From a virus, in IMG/VR virus record IMGVR_UViG_3300050821_023325, positions 1 through 39,807 of that record: DNA of 39,807 nucleotides; one strand, 5' to 3'. A program made the position numbers and the translations under genes. Below are positions 30,250-38,047 of this stretch, piece by piece; positions within the stretch are counted from its first letter, which is position 1, and the number at the start of each line of letters is the position of its first letter. The notes under the pieces are model-generated. The model worked only from the letters and a program-made list of their open reading frames with translations, was not told the DNA's origin and searched no databases.

Positions 30250-31674
30250 CTAGGCCTTGATAACGAAATTCAAAAAGAGCGACGGTTGCATATTGTTATG
30301 GGCGGCCCCGGAGCCCGCCGCCGCCGGGCTAAGGCTAGTTGCCGCCGTGCCGGGGGTAATCGCCCCGGAGGCGGAGGTGGTCACCACCGGGAGGGCCATC
30401 GTCTGGCTAAGCCAGTTTGTATTCGCCGGGCAAAGGTTGCCGACCGTCGAGATATTCGCCGCGTTAACGGAGGTATTATTGCTGGAAACCCCGTTCGCGA
30501 TATAGGTCGTCGAGCCGCCCGCCTGAGCCCCAAAAATCGTTCCGTAGGGGTTAGGGTAAAAGGAAGTATGGGCGTGCCCGGAATCGGTATGATTATGGCT
30601 AGGGCCCGCCGGGATTAGGTGGTAATGGTCGGCGGTTGTAAAAGTATGGGAGTGGTTTCCGCCGCCGGGAATAGAATGGCTATGGTCCGGAAGGGCGTGA
30701 CCATGAACGGCTAGCTCGGCAATGGAGAGGGTATGCAACTCCTCCCCGGTCGTCCCGCCCCGCACCCGGTTCGTTAGACCGGTTCCCTGCCCGGCTCCCA
30801 CTACCGTCCGGCCCCGTAAATCCGGTGTCGAGAAGTTAGGCCCGGAGCCACCATAGGTGTACCCGAGAACGCTAAAAAGCGCCGGGAAACTAGCCACCGG
30901 ATAAGAGGTGCCGTCGCACAGTAGGAACCCCGCCGGGGCCGCCGCTCCCCCGAAGGGCATAATAACTCCGGCGGGTAAAACCCGGGCGAAAACGGCTAGG
31001 CCGTTTAGGTAGCTATCCCCGTCGTTGGGCGGAACCGGCACGAGACCGGTAGCGGTCGCGGTCGCCGCCGGAATAGGGTCCGCCGTCGTTATATGCGAGC
31101 CGCCGTGCGGGGAGGGCGGAAAGATAAGCGGAGTGCCGGTAATGTTATTCCAGGCGACGGCATCGGCGAGGTGAGCATGGTCGACGACGAGATCGTTATT
31201 TTGGTCATAGTCCGACTTCGACATGTTTCCACCCCCGGCGGGCGTACTCCAAGCACCCGTTCCGTCGAGGGTATGGGCGGCATTGCCGTCGAGTTTCCGG
31301 AGAAGCCCGTGCGCCGTCGTCGAAGCGTTTAAATTAGTGTTATCCGAAGGCGAACCGAGCGAATCGAGGACGATAACGTCGACTCCCCCGGTTTTATGGG
31401 CCGCCGCATGGAGGAGCGGAATTCTTGCGTCGCTTAGTTGCGGATCATCACCAGCGACGACCTGTACGTGCGTGGTTGCCTTCGCCCCGGAGCCCACTCC
31501 CTGGACGAGGAAAAAGGTATCCGAACCTAATTTTGCCAGGTTATTCGGATCGGCGCTAATCCGGGTCGCTCCGGGAGGCCCCTGGATTCCCTGGATGCCT
31601 TGGTCACCTTTATCCCCTTTGAACCCCTGGATGGGGAGTACGATCGATGCGTCGGTTATTAGAGTTGTAGGCAT
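30250..31674 (-). CDS. Tail fibre with tail-collar domain (474 aa)
   Basis: A 474-residue fibre. The N-terminus has a short collagen-like stretch ([20 protein letters not shown]). The C-terminal half carries a phage tail-collar domain: GVIMPFGGAAAPAGFLLCDG, TPDLRGRTVVGAGQGTGLTN, GGTTGEELHTLSIAELAVHG, followed by alternating His pairs (HGHALPDHSHSIP, NHSHTF, HYHLIP, HNHTDSGHAHT). Such His-x-His ladders hold metal ions in T4 gp12-type fibre tips. It is a paralogue of the fibre at 32058-33665, which shares the collar layout but not the N-terminus. Confidence 0.8.
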   Translation of the reverse strand: MPTTLITDASIVLPIQGFKGDKGDQGIQGIQGPPGATRISADPNNLAKLGSDTFFLVQGVGSGAKATTHVQVVAGDDPQLSDARIPLLHAAAHKTGGVDVIVLDSLGSPSDNTNLNASTTAHGLLRKLDGNAAHTLDGTGAWSTPAGGGNMSKSDYDQNNDLVVDHAHLADAVAWNNITGTPLIFPPSPHGGSHITTADPIPAATATATGLVPVPPNDGDSYLNGLAVFARVLPAGVIMPFGGAAAPAGFLLCDGTSYPVASFPALFSVLGYTYGGSGPNFSTPDLRGRTVVGAGQGTGLTNRVRGGTTGEELHTLSIAELAVHGHALPDHSHSIPGGGNHSHTFTTADHYHLIPAGPSHNHTDSGHAHTSFYPNPYGTIFGAQAGGSTTYIANGVSSNNTSVNAANISTVGNLCPANTNWLSQTMALPVVTTSASGAITPGTAATSLSPAAAGSGAAHNNMQPSLFLNFVIKA

Positions 31675-31678
31675 CTTT

Positions 31679-32056
31679 TTAAGGGATAGATTTAGTTACC
31701 GCCGGAACGACCGTTACGTTGCCTTCGACGAGAGTTACCCAGTCCGGCGTCATGGCCGTATCTTGCACCGAGACGTCGTAAACGATGCTCGTACTAACCG
31801 GGCCGGACCCTGCCCACCACAGATTGTTTACCGATCGAGCAATGCGGAACGTAAATTGCCCGAAGGGGAGATTGCTCCCCCAAGGGGGGCCTTTATAGAG
31901 CGCGGCGGCGTCGCTATCGGTAACGTGGGCCTTTACCGTCATGACCGGCAAATAGTTGGAGAGGTTGGCCGGAAAGAAGGTATCGGCGGTGACCACCGAT
32001 ACCGGGAGATAGAAATCCCGGTTTTGCCGAACTTCGATATCGTAGCTAACCGCCAT
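31679..32056 (-). CDS. BppU-like baseplate domain protein (125 aa)
   Basis: A 125-residue beta-sandwich protein beginning MAVSYDIEVRQNRDFYLPVS ('i.v.qn.df.l.v', as in BppU N-terminal domains), with NYLPVMTVKAHVTDSDAAAL and FTFRIARSVNNLWWAG. It sits between the two tail-collar fibre genes and starts 1 nt after the upstream gene's stop, so it is translated with it. It probably connects or caps a fibre at the baseplate. Only the fold pattern supports this. Confidence 0.68.
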   Translation of the reverse strand: MAVSYDIEVRQNRDFYLPVSVVTADTFFPANLSNYLPVMTVKAHVTDSDAAALYKGPPWGSNLPFGQFTFRIARSVNNLWWAGSGPVSTSIVYDVSVQDTAMTPDWVTLVEGNVTVVPAVTKSIP

Positions 32057-32057
32057 G

Positions 32058-33665
32058 CTAGTACTTAATAATTTGGTTGACCGCTAGCCAGGGCTGCATG
32101 TTAGCGTGAGGGGTATTGCCGCCGGTTGCCCCGAGGGAGATGCCGGTTCCGCTCGAGAAAAGGCTAATCCCGGTAAAGGCCGGGTTAACCGTTATCCCGA
32201 CCGTCGCGGCAACGATGCTAATGTTGGACCCGGTCGAAAGAGCGGTCGACCCTTCGTCAAAAACGCTAATATTGTCGATCGGCGCACCGGCATTGACCTG
32301 GCGCACCCATACCCCCGGCGATCCGATATATTGCGAAAAATCCGCCGTCGTATGGTAACCCCCGATTTGGGTATGGAGGGGGACGGTATGGGCGTGCCCG
32401 GGGTCGACTAAATTATGGCTGTGCGGATTTTGAGCTAAAGAGTGCGAATGCTCGGGGTCATGGACGGAGTGGGTATGCCCGTTATCGATTACCGCGTGCG
32501 AATGTTGCGGCATCTCCGCCGAGCTAAGGGAATGGTTCTCCTCCCCGCCGACGCTCCCGAGAAGGCGGTTAGTTAGACCGGCCCCTTGCCCAGCCCCAAT
32601 AAGCGCCCTTCCCCGGCAATCGGGAAGGTTAAAGGTGGTGGTGCCGTCCCCGGAGCCGTAGAGATTGCCGATAATCCCGTAGAGGGCGGCGTAAGTCGTG
32701 CGGCTAATTGCCGCCCCGTTACAGATTAACCATCCGACCGGGGCACTAGCCCCCGCCCAGGTAACGATCTCCCCCGCCATGCGCCCGGCTCCCCAAGCCC
32801 CGTTGCCCTGCAAGACTTGGGCCGGGTTGCCGGAGAGAGGGATTAAGAGGCCGGTCGCGTTAACGGTCGCGATCGGTACCGGGTCGCTCCCGATCGAGGT
32901 ATGGGTAACCCCATGGAGGGGAATAGCGGCGAAGGTATTATTCCCGATTAGGACATGTTGCGGATTATCGTCCGTCGCGTGCAAAGCCCCGGAACCGGAA
33001 ATATCCGCCAGCGGGAGAGGGTCGCTCCCGGAGTTGCCCTTATGGGTAGGAGCATGGGGAGGAAGGCTCCCGAAGGCCGCCGTCGTTCCGCCGAGGAGCA
33101 CTTTCGAAGCGTCCCCGGGGGTAATCGGCACGAAGCCGTCGGAGGTCGAACTAGCCACCGGAATAGGATCGTCCCCGCCCGGTAAAAGATGGGTTACCGC
33201 GTGCAGGGCGGGCGGAATCGCCGCCGTTAAAGTAGCGATGCAGCTGGTCGCCTCGCTAAAGACGATGGCCAGGAAATTGGAGTCGATTACGGCGTTGCTA
33301 GTGGAGGTCGGGGAAATCGTATCCCCGCCGGTCGTATAGGCGTAGTAGATAAGCACCGGCTCCCCTTCCGGGTCGCCGAGGGTGCAATAGAGCCCGATCT
33401 CGTTTAGAAGGTAGGCCTCGGTAACCGTGCTCGAATCGATTAGGAATTCGAAGTTGGCCTGGCCGGGAGTAAGGGCGTTCGAGCTATTAATCGGGAACTC
33501 CTCCACCTCGTGCTTTAGCGTGGTAAAAGAGTAGGGATCGTCGTTTAGGGCGAGGATGCCGTCCCCGGTTAGGACGGCAAAAGGATAAACCGTGCCGCCG
33601 CCCGCTTGCGCCTCGGCGATGAGCGCCCGGCCTACGTTAGTAACGAGAGAGGTATAGACGGCCAC
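32058..33665 (-). CDS. Tail fibre, P2 gpH-like N-terminus with tail-collar domain (535 aa)
   Basis: A 535-residue fibre. Residues 1-160 match the P2 gpH-like N-terminal domain that docks to the baseplate: YTSLVTNVGRALIAEAQAGG, ALNDDPYSFTTLKHEVEEFP, LLNEIGLYCTLGDPEG. The middle has repeats of 'LADISGSGALHATDDNPQHV'-type shaft segments. The C-terminus has the tail-collar domain (GEIVTWAGASAPVGWLICNG, LPDCRGRALIGAGQGAGLTN) and a long His-x-His ladder (HSHAVIDNGHTHSVHDPEHS). It is the first fibre gene after gpI, the usual P2 position. It starts with GTG, 4 nt after the late element. Confidence 0.87.
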   Translation of the reverse strand: MAVYTSLVTNVGRALIAEAQAGGGTVYPFAVLTGDGILALNDDPYSFTTLKHEVEEFPINSSNALTPGQANFEFLIDSSTVTEAYLLNEIGLYCTLGDPEGEPVLIYYAYTTGGDTISPTSTSNAVIDSNFLAIVFSEATSCIATLTAAIPPALHAVTHLLPGGDDPIPVASSTSDGFVPITPGDASKVLLGGTTAAFGSLPPHAPTHKGNSGSDPLPLADISGSGALHATDDNPQHVLIGNNTFAAIPLHGVTHTSIGSDPVPIATVNATGLLIPLSGNPAQVLQGNGAWGAGRMAGEIVTWAGASAPVGWLICNGAAISRTTYAALYGIIGNLYGSGDGTTTFNLPDCRGRALIGAGQGAGLTNRLLGSVGGEENHSLSSAEMPQHSHAVIDNGHTHSVHDPEHSHSLAQNPHSHNLVDPGHAHTVPLHTQIGGYHTTADFSQYIGSPGVWVRQVNAGAPIDNISVFDEGSTALSTGSNISIVAATVGITVNPAFTGISLFSSGTGISLGATGGNTPHANMQPWLAVNQIIKY

Positions 33666-33669
33666 GCCG

Positions 33670-33680
33670 TAGAATTACCC
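33670..33680 (-). promoter_or_regulatory. Late element GGGTAATTCTA before the gpH-like fibre gene
   Basis: Exact consensus copy ending 4 nt (CGGC) before the GTG start at 33665. Confidence 0.75.
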
Positions 33681-33685
33681 TACCG

Positions 33686-34261
33686 CTAGGCATAGGCGGT
33701 AAGCCGCCGTTTGCGGATGCGGAAAAGGGCCGTCCCCATGTAAAGAGTAGCCGGGGCGACGGTGCGGGGACGGGTAATCGGGTCCGGCCACCTCGACACC
33801 GGCTTCGTGGCCATAATGGCGTTATTAAGCGTGGTAATCCGGCTCGGATGGATTAAGGGATCGGTCGTCTTAATCCGGAACCGGTAGGGTAAACCACCAT
33901 ACTGCCACCATTCTTCCACAACGGCATGACCAAAAACGAGGCTGACCAACTTTTGCACGCTATCCGGCGTGCCTAAATGGGCGTTATCGAAGCAAGCCGT
34001 CTTTATCATCCGCCGCTTTAGATCCGGCGAAAAGGAGCGGTCGTAGCCGGGGGGCCCGAATTCGACCGCTAGCTCGTCGAGAAGATCCTCCGGCAAGGTA
34101 TCGACTCGCGGTTTTATTAGCAGGTTGGAGAACTGGTTAATGAAATTCTGATAAGGGACGGCGAAGGCGGAGAGAAGGCCGGAAAAGCGGGGGTCGTTCG
34201 CTACTACTCCGGGAGCGAACTGAGTGGTCAGGTCGAAGCTATCGAGGGTAGTATTCGCCAT
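33686..34261 (-). CDS. Baseplate protein gpI-like
   Basis: A 191-residue protein of the P2 gpI family (tail protein I). It starts TTLDSFDLTTQFAPGVVAND, has the family-typical LPEDLLDELAVEFGPPGYDR near 55-75 and RMIKTACFDNAHLGTPDSVQ followed by KLVSLVFGHAVVEEWWQYGG (about 86-123), and a C-terminal ITTLNNAIMATKPVSRWPD. It forms part of the baseplate wedge. Located between gpJ and the fibre genes in the canonical P2 order. The gene starts 4 nt after the gpJ stop. Confidence 0.87.
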   Translation of the reverse strand: MANTTLDSFDLTTQFAPGVVANDPRFSGLLSAFAVPYQNFINQFSNLLIKPRVDTLPEDLLDELAVEFGPPGYDRSFSPDLKRRMIKTACFDNAHLGTPDSVQKLVSLVFGHAVVEEWWQYGGLPYRFRIKTTDPLIHPSRITTLNNAIMATKPVSRWPDPITRPRTVAPATLYMGTALFRIRKRRLTAYA

Positions 34262-34265
34262 AACT

Positions 34266-35441
34266 CTAAATTAATCCGTTATCGAGCACGACGGGATCGT
34301 CGGTTAAGACCGGTTGTTCCCAGGGTAGGAGCACCGTCCAAACCGGGGCGGTAACGACGACCCCCACCGCTCCCGTCGCGGAGACCTCCGCCGCTAGGAG
34401 GGAGGGATCGACCACGCCCCCTAGCTGTTCGAGCCAGCTCTGGATGCGATTATCGACCACCGTCTTTACGTTAGTATCGATGGCCACCTCGGCGGCGGCC
34501 AGGATCTTCGGCACGTAGTAGGAAAGGCTAACCGAGTAGGCCCGGGCGATCGGGGTTAGCACCTGCACTAAATCGGAGAGGGGCCGGTTATTGGTCGGGC
34601 TACAGGCGTTATAGATGGCGGTTAGGATATCCGTCGTCGGCAAGACCCCGTTATCCATTAGGGGGTAGATCTGCACCGTCCCGGAAATCCCGGGGTTGCT
34701 ATAGACTTCGACCTGGGCAATCGTCTGGTTGGTGGAGAGGGAGAAGAACTCGTACCCGGCCTGGGTACCGCAGGTCGAGAGGGCCTTCGGCAAAAGGACG
34801 AGCCGGTAACGGTAGCGGTCGTCGGCCTCCTTATCCGCCCCCCCGGAAGAGGTCGTCGTATTTACCGCGTTAATGACGAAGGGAGAATCCCAATTCTGAA
34901 GCTGAGAGATCTGGCCGGGAAGGAAACCGTTCCCGATTCCCCCGCTAACCGAGCACTCGGCGGGAGCGGCCACGCTAAAGCTCCCGGCGCTAATAACCGC
35001 GTCGGCGGTAGTGGCGAAGGTAACCGTCGTCGAGCCGGAGGCGGTCGAAACGACGGTGCCGGTGGGAATCGGGATATCCGCGTCGGCGGGAGCGCTAATC
35101 GAGAAGGAGAGGGTCGTTAGGGCGGAGGCGGCGGGAAGCCGCTTCCCCATATCCCCCCAGAACGATCCGAGGACATCTAAATTGTCCCCCACCGCCTCCC
35201 GCAAGGTATTCTGCCCGGCTACCCAGTTCCCCGCCGCGAAAGCTTGAGAAACCAGATCGGCAAGATAGAGACAAGCATACCGCCAGGGGTCCGCCGCCCC
35301 GAGGGTTAGCGGCTTGCCGGAGGCCGCTTGGAAACCGGCTTCGAAGCCGAGGATAATCGTTTGAGCGATCTGGGCGGTATTCGATTCGAAGAAGAGAGGG
35401 GCCGGAAGACCGGCAAAAAAATCCTGTGCGTTTTGCGCCAC
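34266..35441 (-). CDS. Baseplate protein gpJ-like
   Basis: A 391-residue baseplate wedge protein of the P2 gpJ/Mu gp47 type. Typical segments: SNTAQIAQTIILGFEAGFQA, AVGDNLDVLGSFWGDMGKRL PAA (about 67-90), ADADIPIPTGTVVSTASGST, GGADKEADDRYRYRLVLLPK near 205, QTIAQVEVYSNPGISGTVQI and YPLMDNG near 250, and the C-terminal VVDPSLLAAEVSATGAVGVV. It starts with GTG, 4 nt after an exact late element. Followed by gpI, preceded by gpW, as in P2. Confidence 0.9.
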   Translation of the reverse strand: MAQNAQDFFAGLPAPLFFESNTAQIAQTIILGFEAGFQAASGKPLTLGAADPWRYACLYLADLVSQAFAAGNWVAGQNTLREAVGDNLDVLGSFWGDMGKRLPAASALTTLSFSISAPADADIPIPTGTVVSTASGSTTVTFATTADAVISAGSFSVAAPAECSVSGGIGNGFLPGQISQLQNWDSPFVINAVNTTTSSGGADKEADDRYRYRLVLLPKALSTCGTQAGYEFFSLSTNQTIAQVEVYSNPGISGTVQIYPLMDNGVLPTTDILTAIYNACSPTNNRPLSDLVQVLTPIARAYSVSLSYYVPKILAAAEVAIDTNVKTVVDNRIQSWLEQLGGVVDPSLLAAEVSATGAVGVVVTAPVWTVLLPWEQPVLTDDPVVLDNGLI

Positions 35442-35445
35442 GAGA

Positions 35446-35456
35446 TAGAATTACCC
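35446..35456 (-). promoter_or_regulatory. Late element GGGTAATTCTA before the gpJ-like gene
   Basis: Exact consensus copy ending 4 nt (TCTC) before the GTG start at 35441 and 11 nt beyond the gpW-like stop. Confidence 0.75.
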
Positions 35457-35467
35457 GCCGGGAAAAA

Positions 35468-35824
35468 CTAAGGGATAGAGACGACCAGATTGCAGATTAT
35501 GTGCCCTTGCCCGGCGAGATCCCCGACGGAATCGATCGTCCAGCCGATGGAGCGGAAAGTCGCCCGGGGCTCGTACTGGCGGAGCTTATCGATAACCTCC
35601 GCCGCCACCATGTTCTGGGCGATCGGGAAGGGCATATCGACGAAGCTCATATCGATCCCGATCCGCCGGTCGAGCATGACGCTCCCGATCGGCGTGTTAA
35701 TTAAGGAGTGCACGCATTGCATAATCTCGGTCGGGCTATTATTCCCGATGGAGCCCATATCGTACCAGTCGCCGGGAGTGGTTCCGTTTAGGTCGGTAAT
35801 GTTAAAGGAAATATCGAGCGGCAT
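35468..35824 (-). CDS. Baseplate protein gpW-like (gp25 family)
   Basis: A 118-residue protein of the P2 gpW/T4 gp25 baseplate wedge family. The family core is visible as EIMQCVHSLINTPIGSVMLD followed by RRIGIDMSFVD, NMVAAEVIDKLRQYEPRATF, then a beta segment DSVGDLAGQGHIICNLVVSI. The conserved 'tp.Ge....p..G' stretch corresponds to TPIGSVMLDRRIGID. It is followed by gpJ and preceded by a gpU-like gene. No enzymatic activity is expected. Confidence 0.85.
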   Translation of the reverse strand: MPLDISFNITDLNGTTPGDWYDMGSIGNNSPTEIMQCVHSLINTPIGSVMLDRRIGIDMSFVDMPFPIAQNMVAAEVIDKLRQYEPRATFRSIGWTIDSVGDLAGQGHIICNLVVSIP

Positions 35825-35826
35825 AG

Positions 35827-36708
35827 TTAAACTTTCGGAATGCGGATGCCGGAGGGAAGAACGGTGCTCGCTAGGCTCCCGGCGGCCAGGGCAAAACCGC
35901 CGACCGAGCCGAAGGTATTAGCGACGCCGGTAATGGAGGCCGGAACGTTCGCTAGGGATTGGACGGCCCCGATCCCTCCCGCAACCGTTTGCGAGACCTT
36001 CTGGACGAAATTGCCGACGTTATTTATTACCCCGGTTATGGAGCCCGCTGACCCGGCCAGGCTACTTAAGCCCCCGACGGCGCTAGAGATCCCGCTAAGG
36101 GCTCCTCCCACGTTCCCGAGCACCCCGGAGACCGCTCCGACGGTGCCGCTAACCGCCGAGATCCCCCCGACGACCCCGCCGACCGCCCCGAGGGCCTCGT
36201 TAACCGTCGCGACGACCCCCCCGATAGTGGAGGCCACCCCGCTAACGGCGGCGGCGATCCCCCCGAGAGGGGAGGTTAGGGAGTTCGAACCGGCGTTAGG
36301 GGCGGAGGAGGGCACGCTAACCCGGTATTGTTTAAACTCGACGCTAGCGCTCCCGTGGATAACCTTCCCGGAGGGAGTAACCACCCCGTAGTCGCCCTCC
36401 GCTTTCGTAATAACGAAATTAGGGGCGACCGCCCCTCCCACCGGAATGCCCCCGATGATCAACGGAAAATATTGCCCGGAGGTCGCGTAGGTCGTTAGAA
36501 GAGCCATGCCCGCCTCGAAGGTCTGAGTGTGCTTGCGGTTAAAGGTAACCGTTAGCGAAAACGTGGCGCATTCCCCGCCGGTCCGCTCGAGCACCGGCAC
36601 GTTGCCGAGGATTTTATGTTCCGCCCACTCGCTACTGAAGTGGGACTTCATCTCCTTCGAAAGGTAAGTCGCGGAGCTAAAAACGAGACCGCCGAAAGTG
36701 CCGACCAT
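35827..36708 (-). CDS. gpU-like tail protein with long hydrophobic Gly/Ala-rich extension (293 aa)
   Basis: The first about 140 residues follow the P2 gpU pattern: MVGTFGGLVFSSATYLSKEM, WAEHKILGNVPVLERTGGEC, ATFSLTVTFNRKHTQTFEAG and FVITKAEGDYGVVTPSGKVI. P2 gpU has about 160 residues; this one is almost twice as long because of a 140-residue C-terminus made of Gly, Ala, Val and Ser repeats (SGVASTIGGVVATVNEALGA, LGNVGGALSGISSAVGGLSS). I choose the ATG at 36708 because GGAGGGAG precedes it; a start 13 codons earlier would run into the gpV-like gene. It acts at the tail end. Confidence 0.8.
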   Translation of the reverse strand: MVGTFGGLVFSSATYLSKEMKSHFSSEWAEHKILGNVPVLERTGGECATFSLTVTFNRKHTQTFEAGMALLTTYATSGQYFPLIIGGIPVGGAVAPNFVITKAEGDYGVVTPSGKVIHGSASVEFKQYRVSVPSSAPNAGSNSLTSPLGGIAAAVSGVASTIGGVVATVNEALGAVGGVVGGISAVSGTVGAVSGVLGNVGGALSGISSAVGGLSSLAGSAGSITGVINNVGNFVQKVSQTVAGGIGAVQSLANVPASITGVANTFGSVGGFALAAGSLASTVLPSGIRIPKV

Positions 36709-36712
36709 TTTT

Positions 36713-37381
36713 TTAGCTCCCTCCTCCCGAGCCCGAGGTATTAACAATGTTAGGCGAAGCCGAACCGCCGGTCTTAAAGTTAACCGCTCCCTCGACGATA
36801 AGCGTACCGACGACGTGGAGATTACCGGCGCTATCGATCGTGCACCCGTTTAAGACGATATTAGGGGCGGTAATCGTTACCGGGCTCCCGGCGGTAATTT
36901 GCACCGTCGCTCCGGCGTTAATCGTATAATCCCCGGCGAGAGAGATCGAGATCCCCGCCCCGCAATCGATCTTAAGCGGGGTCGTCGCTACGAGGTTCAT
37001 GCCCCGGCTGGGGGTAACCGTCAATGTCGAGCCGTCGTCGAAGGTAACGTGCTCGTTTGCGGTATTGCCCTGCGGCGGAGTCGTCGTGCTCGCTCCATAG
37101 AGAGAACCGTTCGCGAAAGCGCCCTCCGGCCCGTTATGCAACTTATGCACGATCATTCTCTCTCCAATTCTGGGCAAGTGATAATGGGCGGTGCCCAGGG
37201 TGCTTTTTTGGGCGACCTGGATAAAGGCGGTCGTCTTGCCGTCCTGGTCGGGCAAGCTATAACGAGCAACCGGCCCGAGCACCGGATCGTTCTTTGCGTC
37301 GGCAACGATGCCGATGCAGGGGGAATTCTGCATCCGGTGGACGGTATGCTCTAACTCGGCGATCCGTTCTAGAAGGTCCAT
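36713..37381 (-). CDS. Baseplate spike protein gpV-like
   Basis: A 222-residue tail spike of the P2 gpV/Mu gp45 family, which punctures the outer membrane. An N-terminal OB-like domain (NSPCIGIVADAKNDPVLGPV, LPRIGERMIVHKLHNGPEGA) is followed by a triple-stranded beta-helix with repetitive strands (SISLAGDYTINAGATVQITA, GSPVTITAPNIVLNGCTID, VVGTLIVEGAVNFKTGGSA). The Gly/Ser end lacks an obvious iron-binding His-x-His tip. It lies between a gpD-type C-terminal fragment and gpU in the late unit. Confidence 0.87.
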   Translation of the reverse strand: MDLLERIAELEHTVHRMQNSPCIGIVADAKNDPVLGPVARYSLPDQDGKTTAFIQVAQKSTLGTAHYHLPRIGERMIVHKLHNGPEGAFANGSLYGASTTTPPQGNTANEHVTFDDGSTLTVTPSRGMNLVATTPLKIDCGAGISISLAGDYTINAGATVQITAGSPVTITAPNIVLNGCTIDSAGNLHVVGTLIVEGAVNFKTGGSASPNIVNTSGSGGGS

Positions 37382-37386
37382 AAAAA

Positions 37387-37857
37387 TTATTTAGGAGTGC
37401 CGCCCAACTGCACGTTAATGGGAGTCGGGGAACCGCCCCCGACGATCGGAATTACCTTCCCCGGGCTAAAGGGGCCGCTCGGGAGGGCTTTCGGAGCTTT
37501 CGGGGGAGCGCTCGTTTGCTCCTCGTACCCGACGAGGCACTTATGCCCGGAGAGATCGGAGGTATACCCTTGCCGCCCGATCTTATGCACCACCTTATCG
37601 ATTAGGTACTTGCCGGAGAAATTGCCGAAGGAGTCGTCGAGCTGGATAGTAATCCCGGCGGCGTAACGGAGATCGCCGAACATTTGGAAATCGAAGGTAT
37701 TCTCTTTCCGGTTCCTATCCCGCAATTCGGCCAGGAGGAGCTTTTTCGCGTCCTCGTTGCGCTGAGCATTGGGGTCGGTCGCCTGGGTATTGGAGCCGGG
37801 AAGGAAATCCTTATTGGAGGCCTCCTTTTGGGACTTAGCGATCGGGTTAACGGCCAT
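37387..37857 (-). CDS. gpD C-terminal-like baseplate hub segment (156 aa)
   Basis: A 156-residue protein. Its centre, TFDFQMFGDLRYAAGITIQL followed by GNFSGKYLIDKVVHKIGRQG and YTSDLSGHKCL (about 54-108), reads like the end of late control gpD/baseplate hub proteins ('G..v.v.g.g...sG.yyV..v.H.l...GyttelelrR'). The N-terminus (SKDF-type, polar) and Pro-rich C-terminus differ. With the gene at 38048-38950 holding the N-terminal hub part, the hub seems divided between two genes. It starts 11 nt inside the preceding small gene. Confidence 0.7.
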   Translation of the reverse strand: MAVNPIAKSQKEASNKDFLPGSNTQATDPNAQRNEDAKKLLLAELRDRNRKENTFDFQMFGDLRYAAGITIQLDDSFGNFSGKYLIDKVVHKIGRQGYTSDLSGHKCLVGYEEQTSAPPKAPKALPSGPFSPGKVIPIVGGGSPTPINVQLGGTPK

Positions 37858-38044
37858 CCGGGGGATTCTCCTCTTCTAGCTCGGATAAGGGGACGGAAGC
37901 CGTTTGCATATTGTCGTTCGCGAAAAAGCGGCTAATAACCGCCCGGTCGTGCGCCCGGAGATAATTCCGCAAGGTCCATAGCTCCTCTTTCCAAGTAACC
38001 TTCGCTCCTAGCTCTAGATGCGAATCGTAAACGAATTCCGACAT
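37847..38044 (-). CDS. Small protein between hub segments (65 aa)
   Basis: A 65-residue protein: MSEFVYDSHLELGAKVTWKE, ELWTLRNYLRAHDRAVISRF, FANDNMQTASVPLSELEEEN. The start is 3 nt after the gpD-like stop, and its end overlaps the next start by 11 nt. The N-terminal LysM-like 'sHLElGakVtW' cannot be assigned to a family. It probably belongs to the hub or spike assembly because of its position. Confidence 0.68.
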   Translation of the reverse strand: MSEFVYDSHLELGAKVTWKEELWTLRNYLRAHDRAVISRFFANDNMQTASVPLSELEEENPPDGR

Positions 38045-38047
38045 AAT

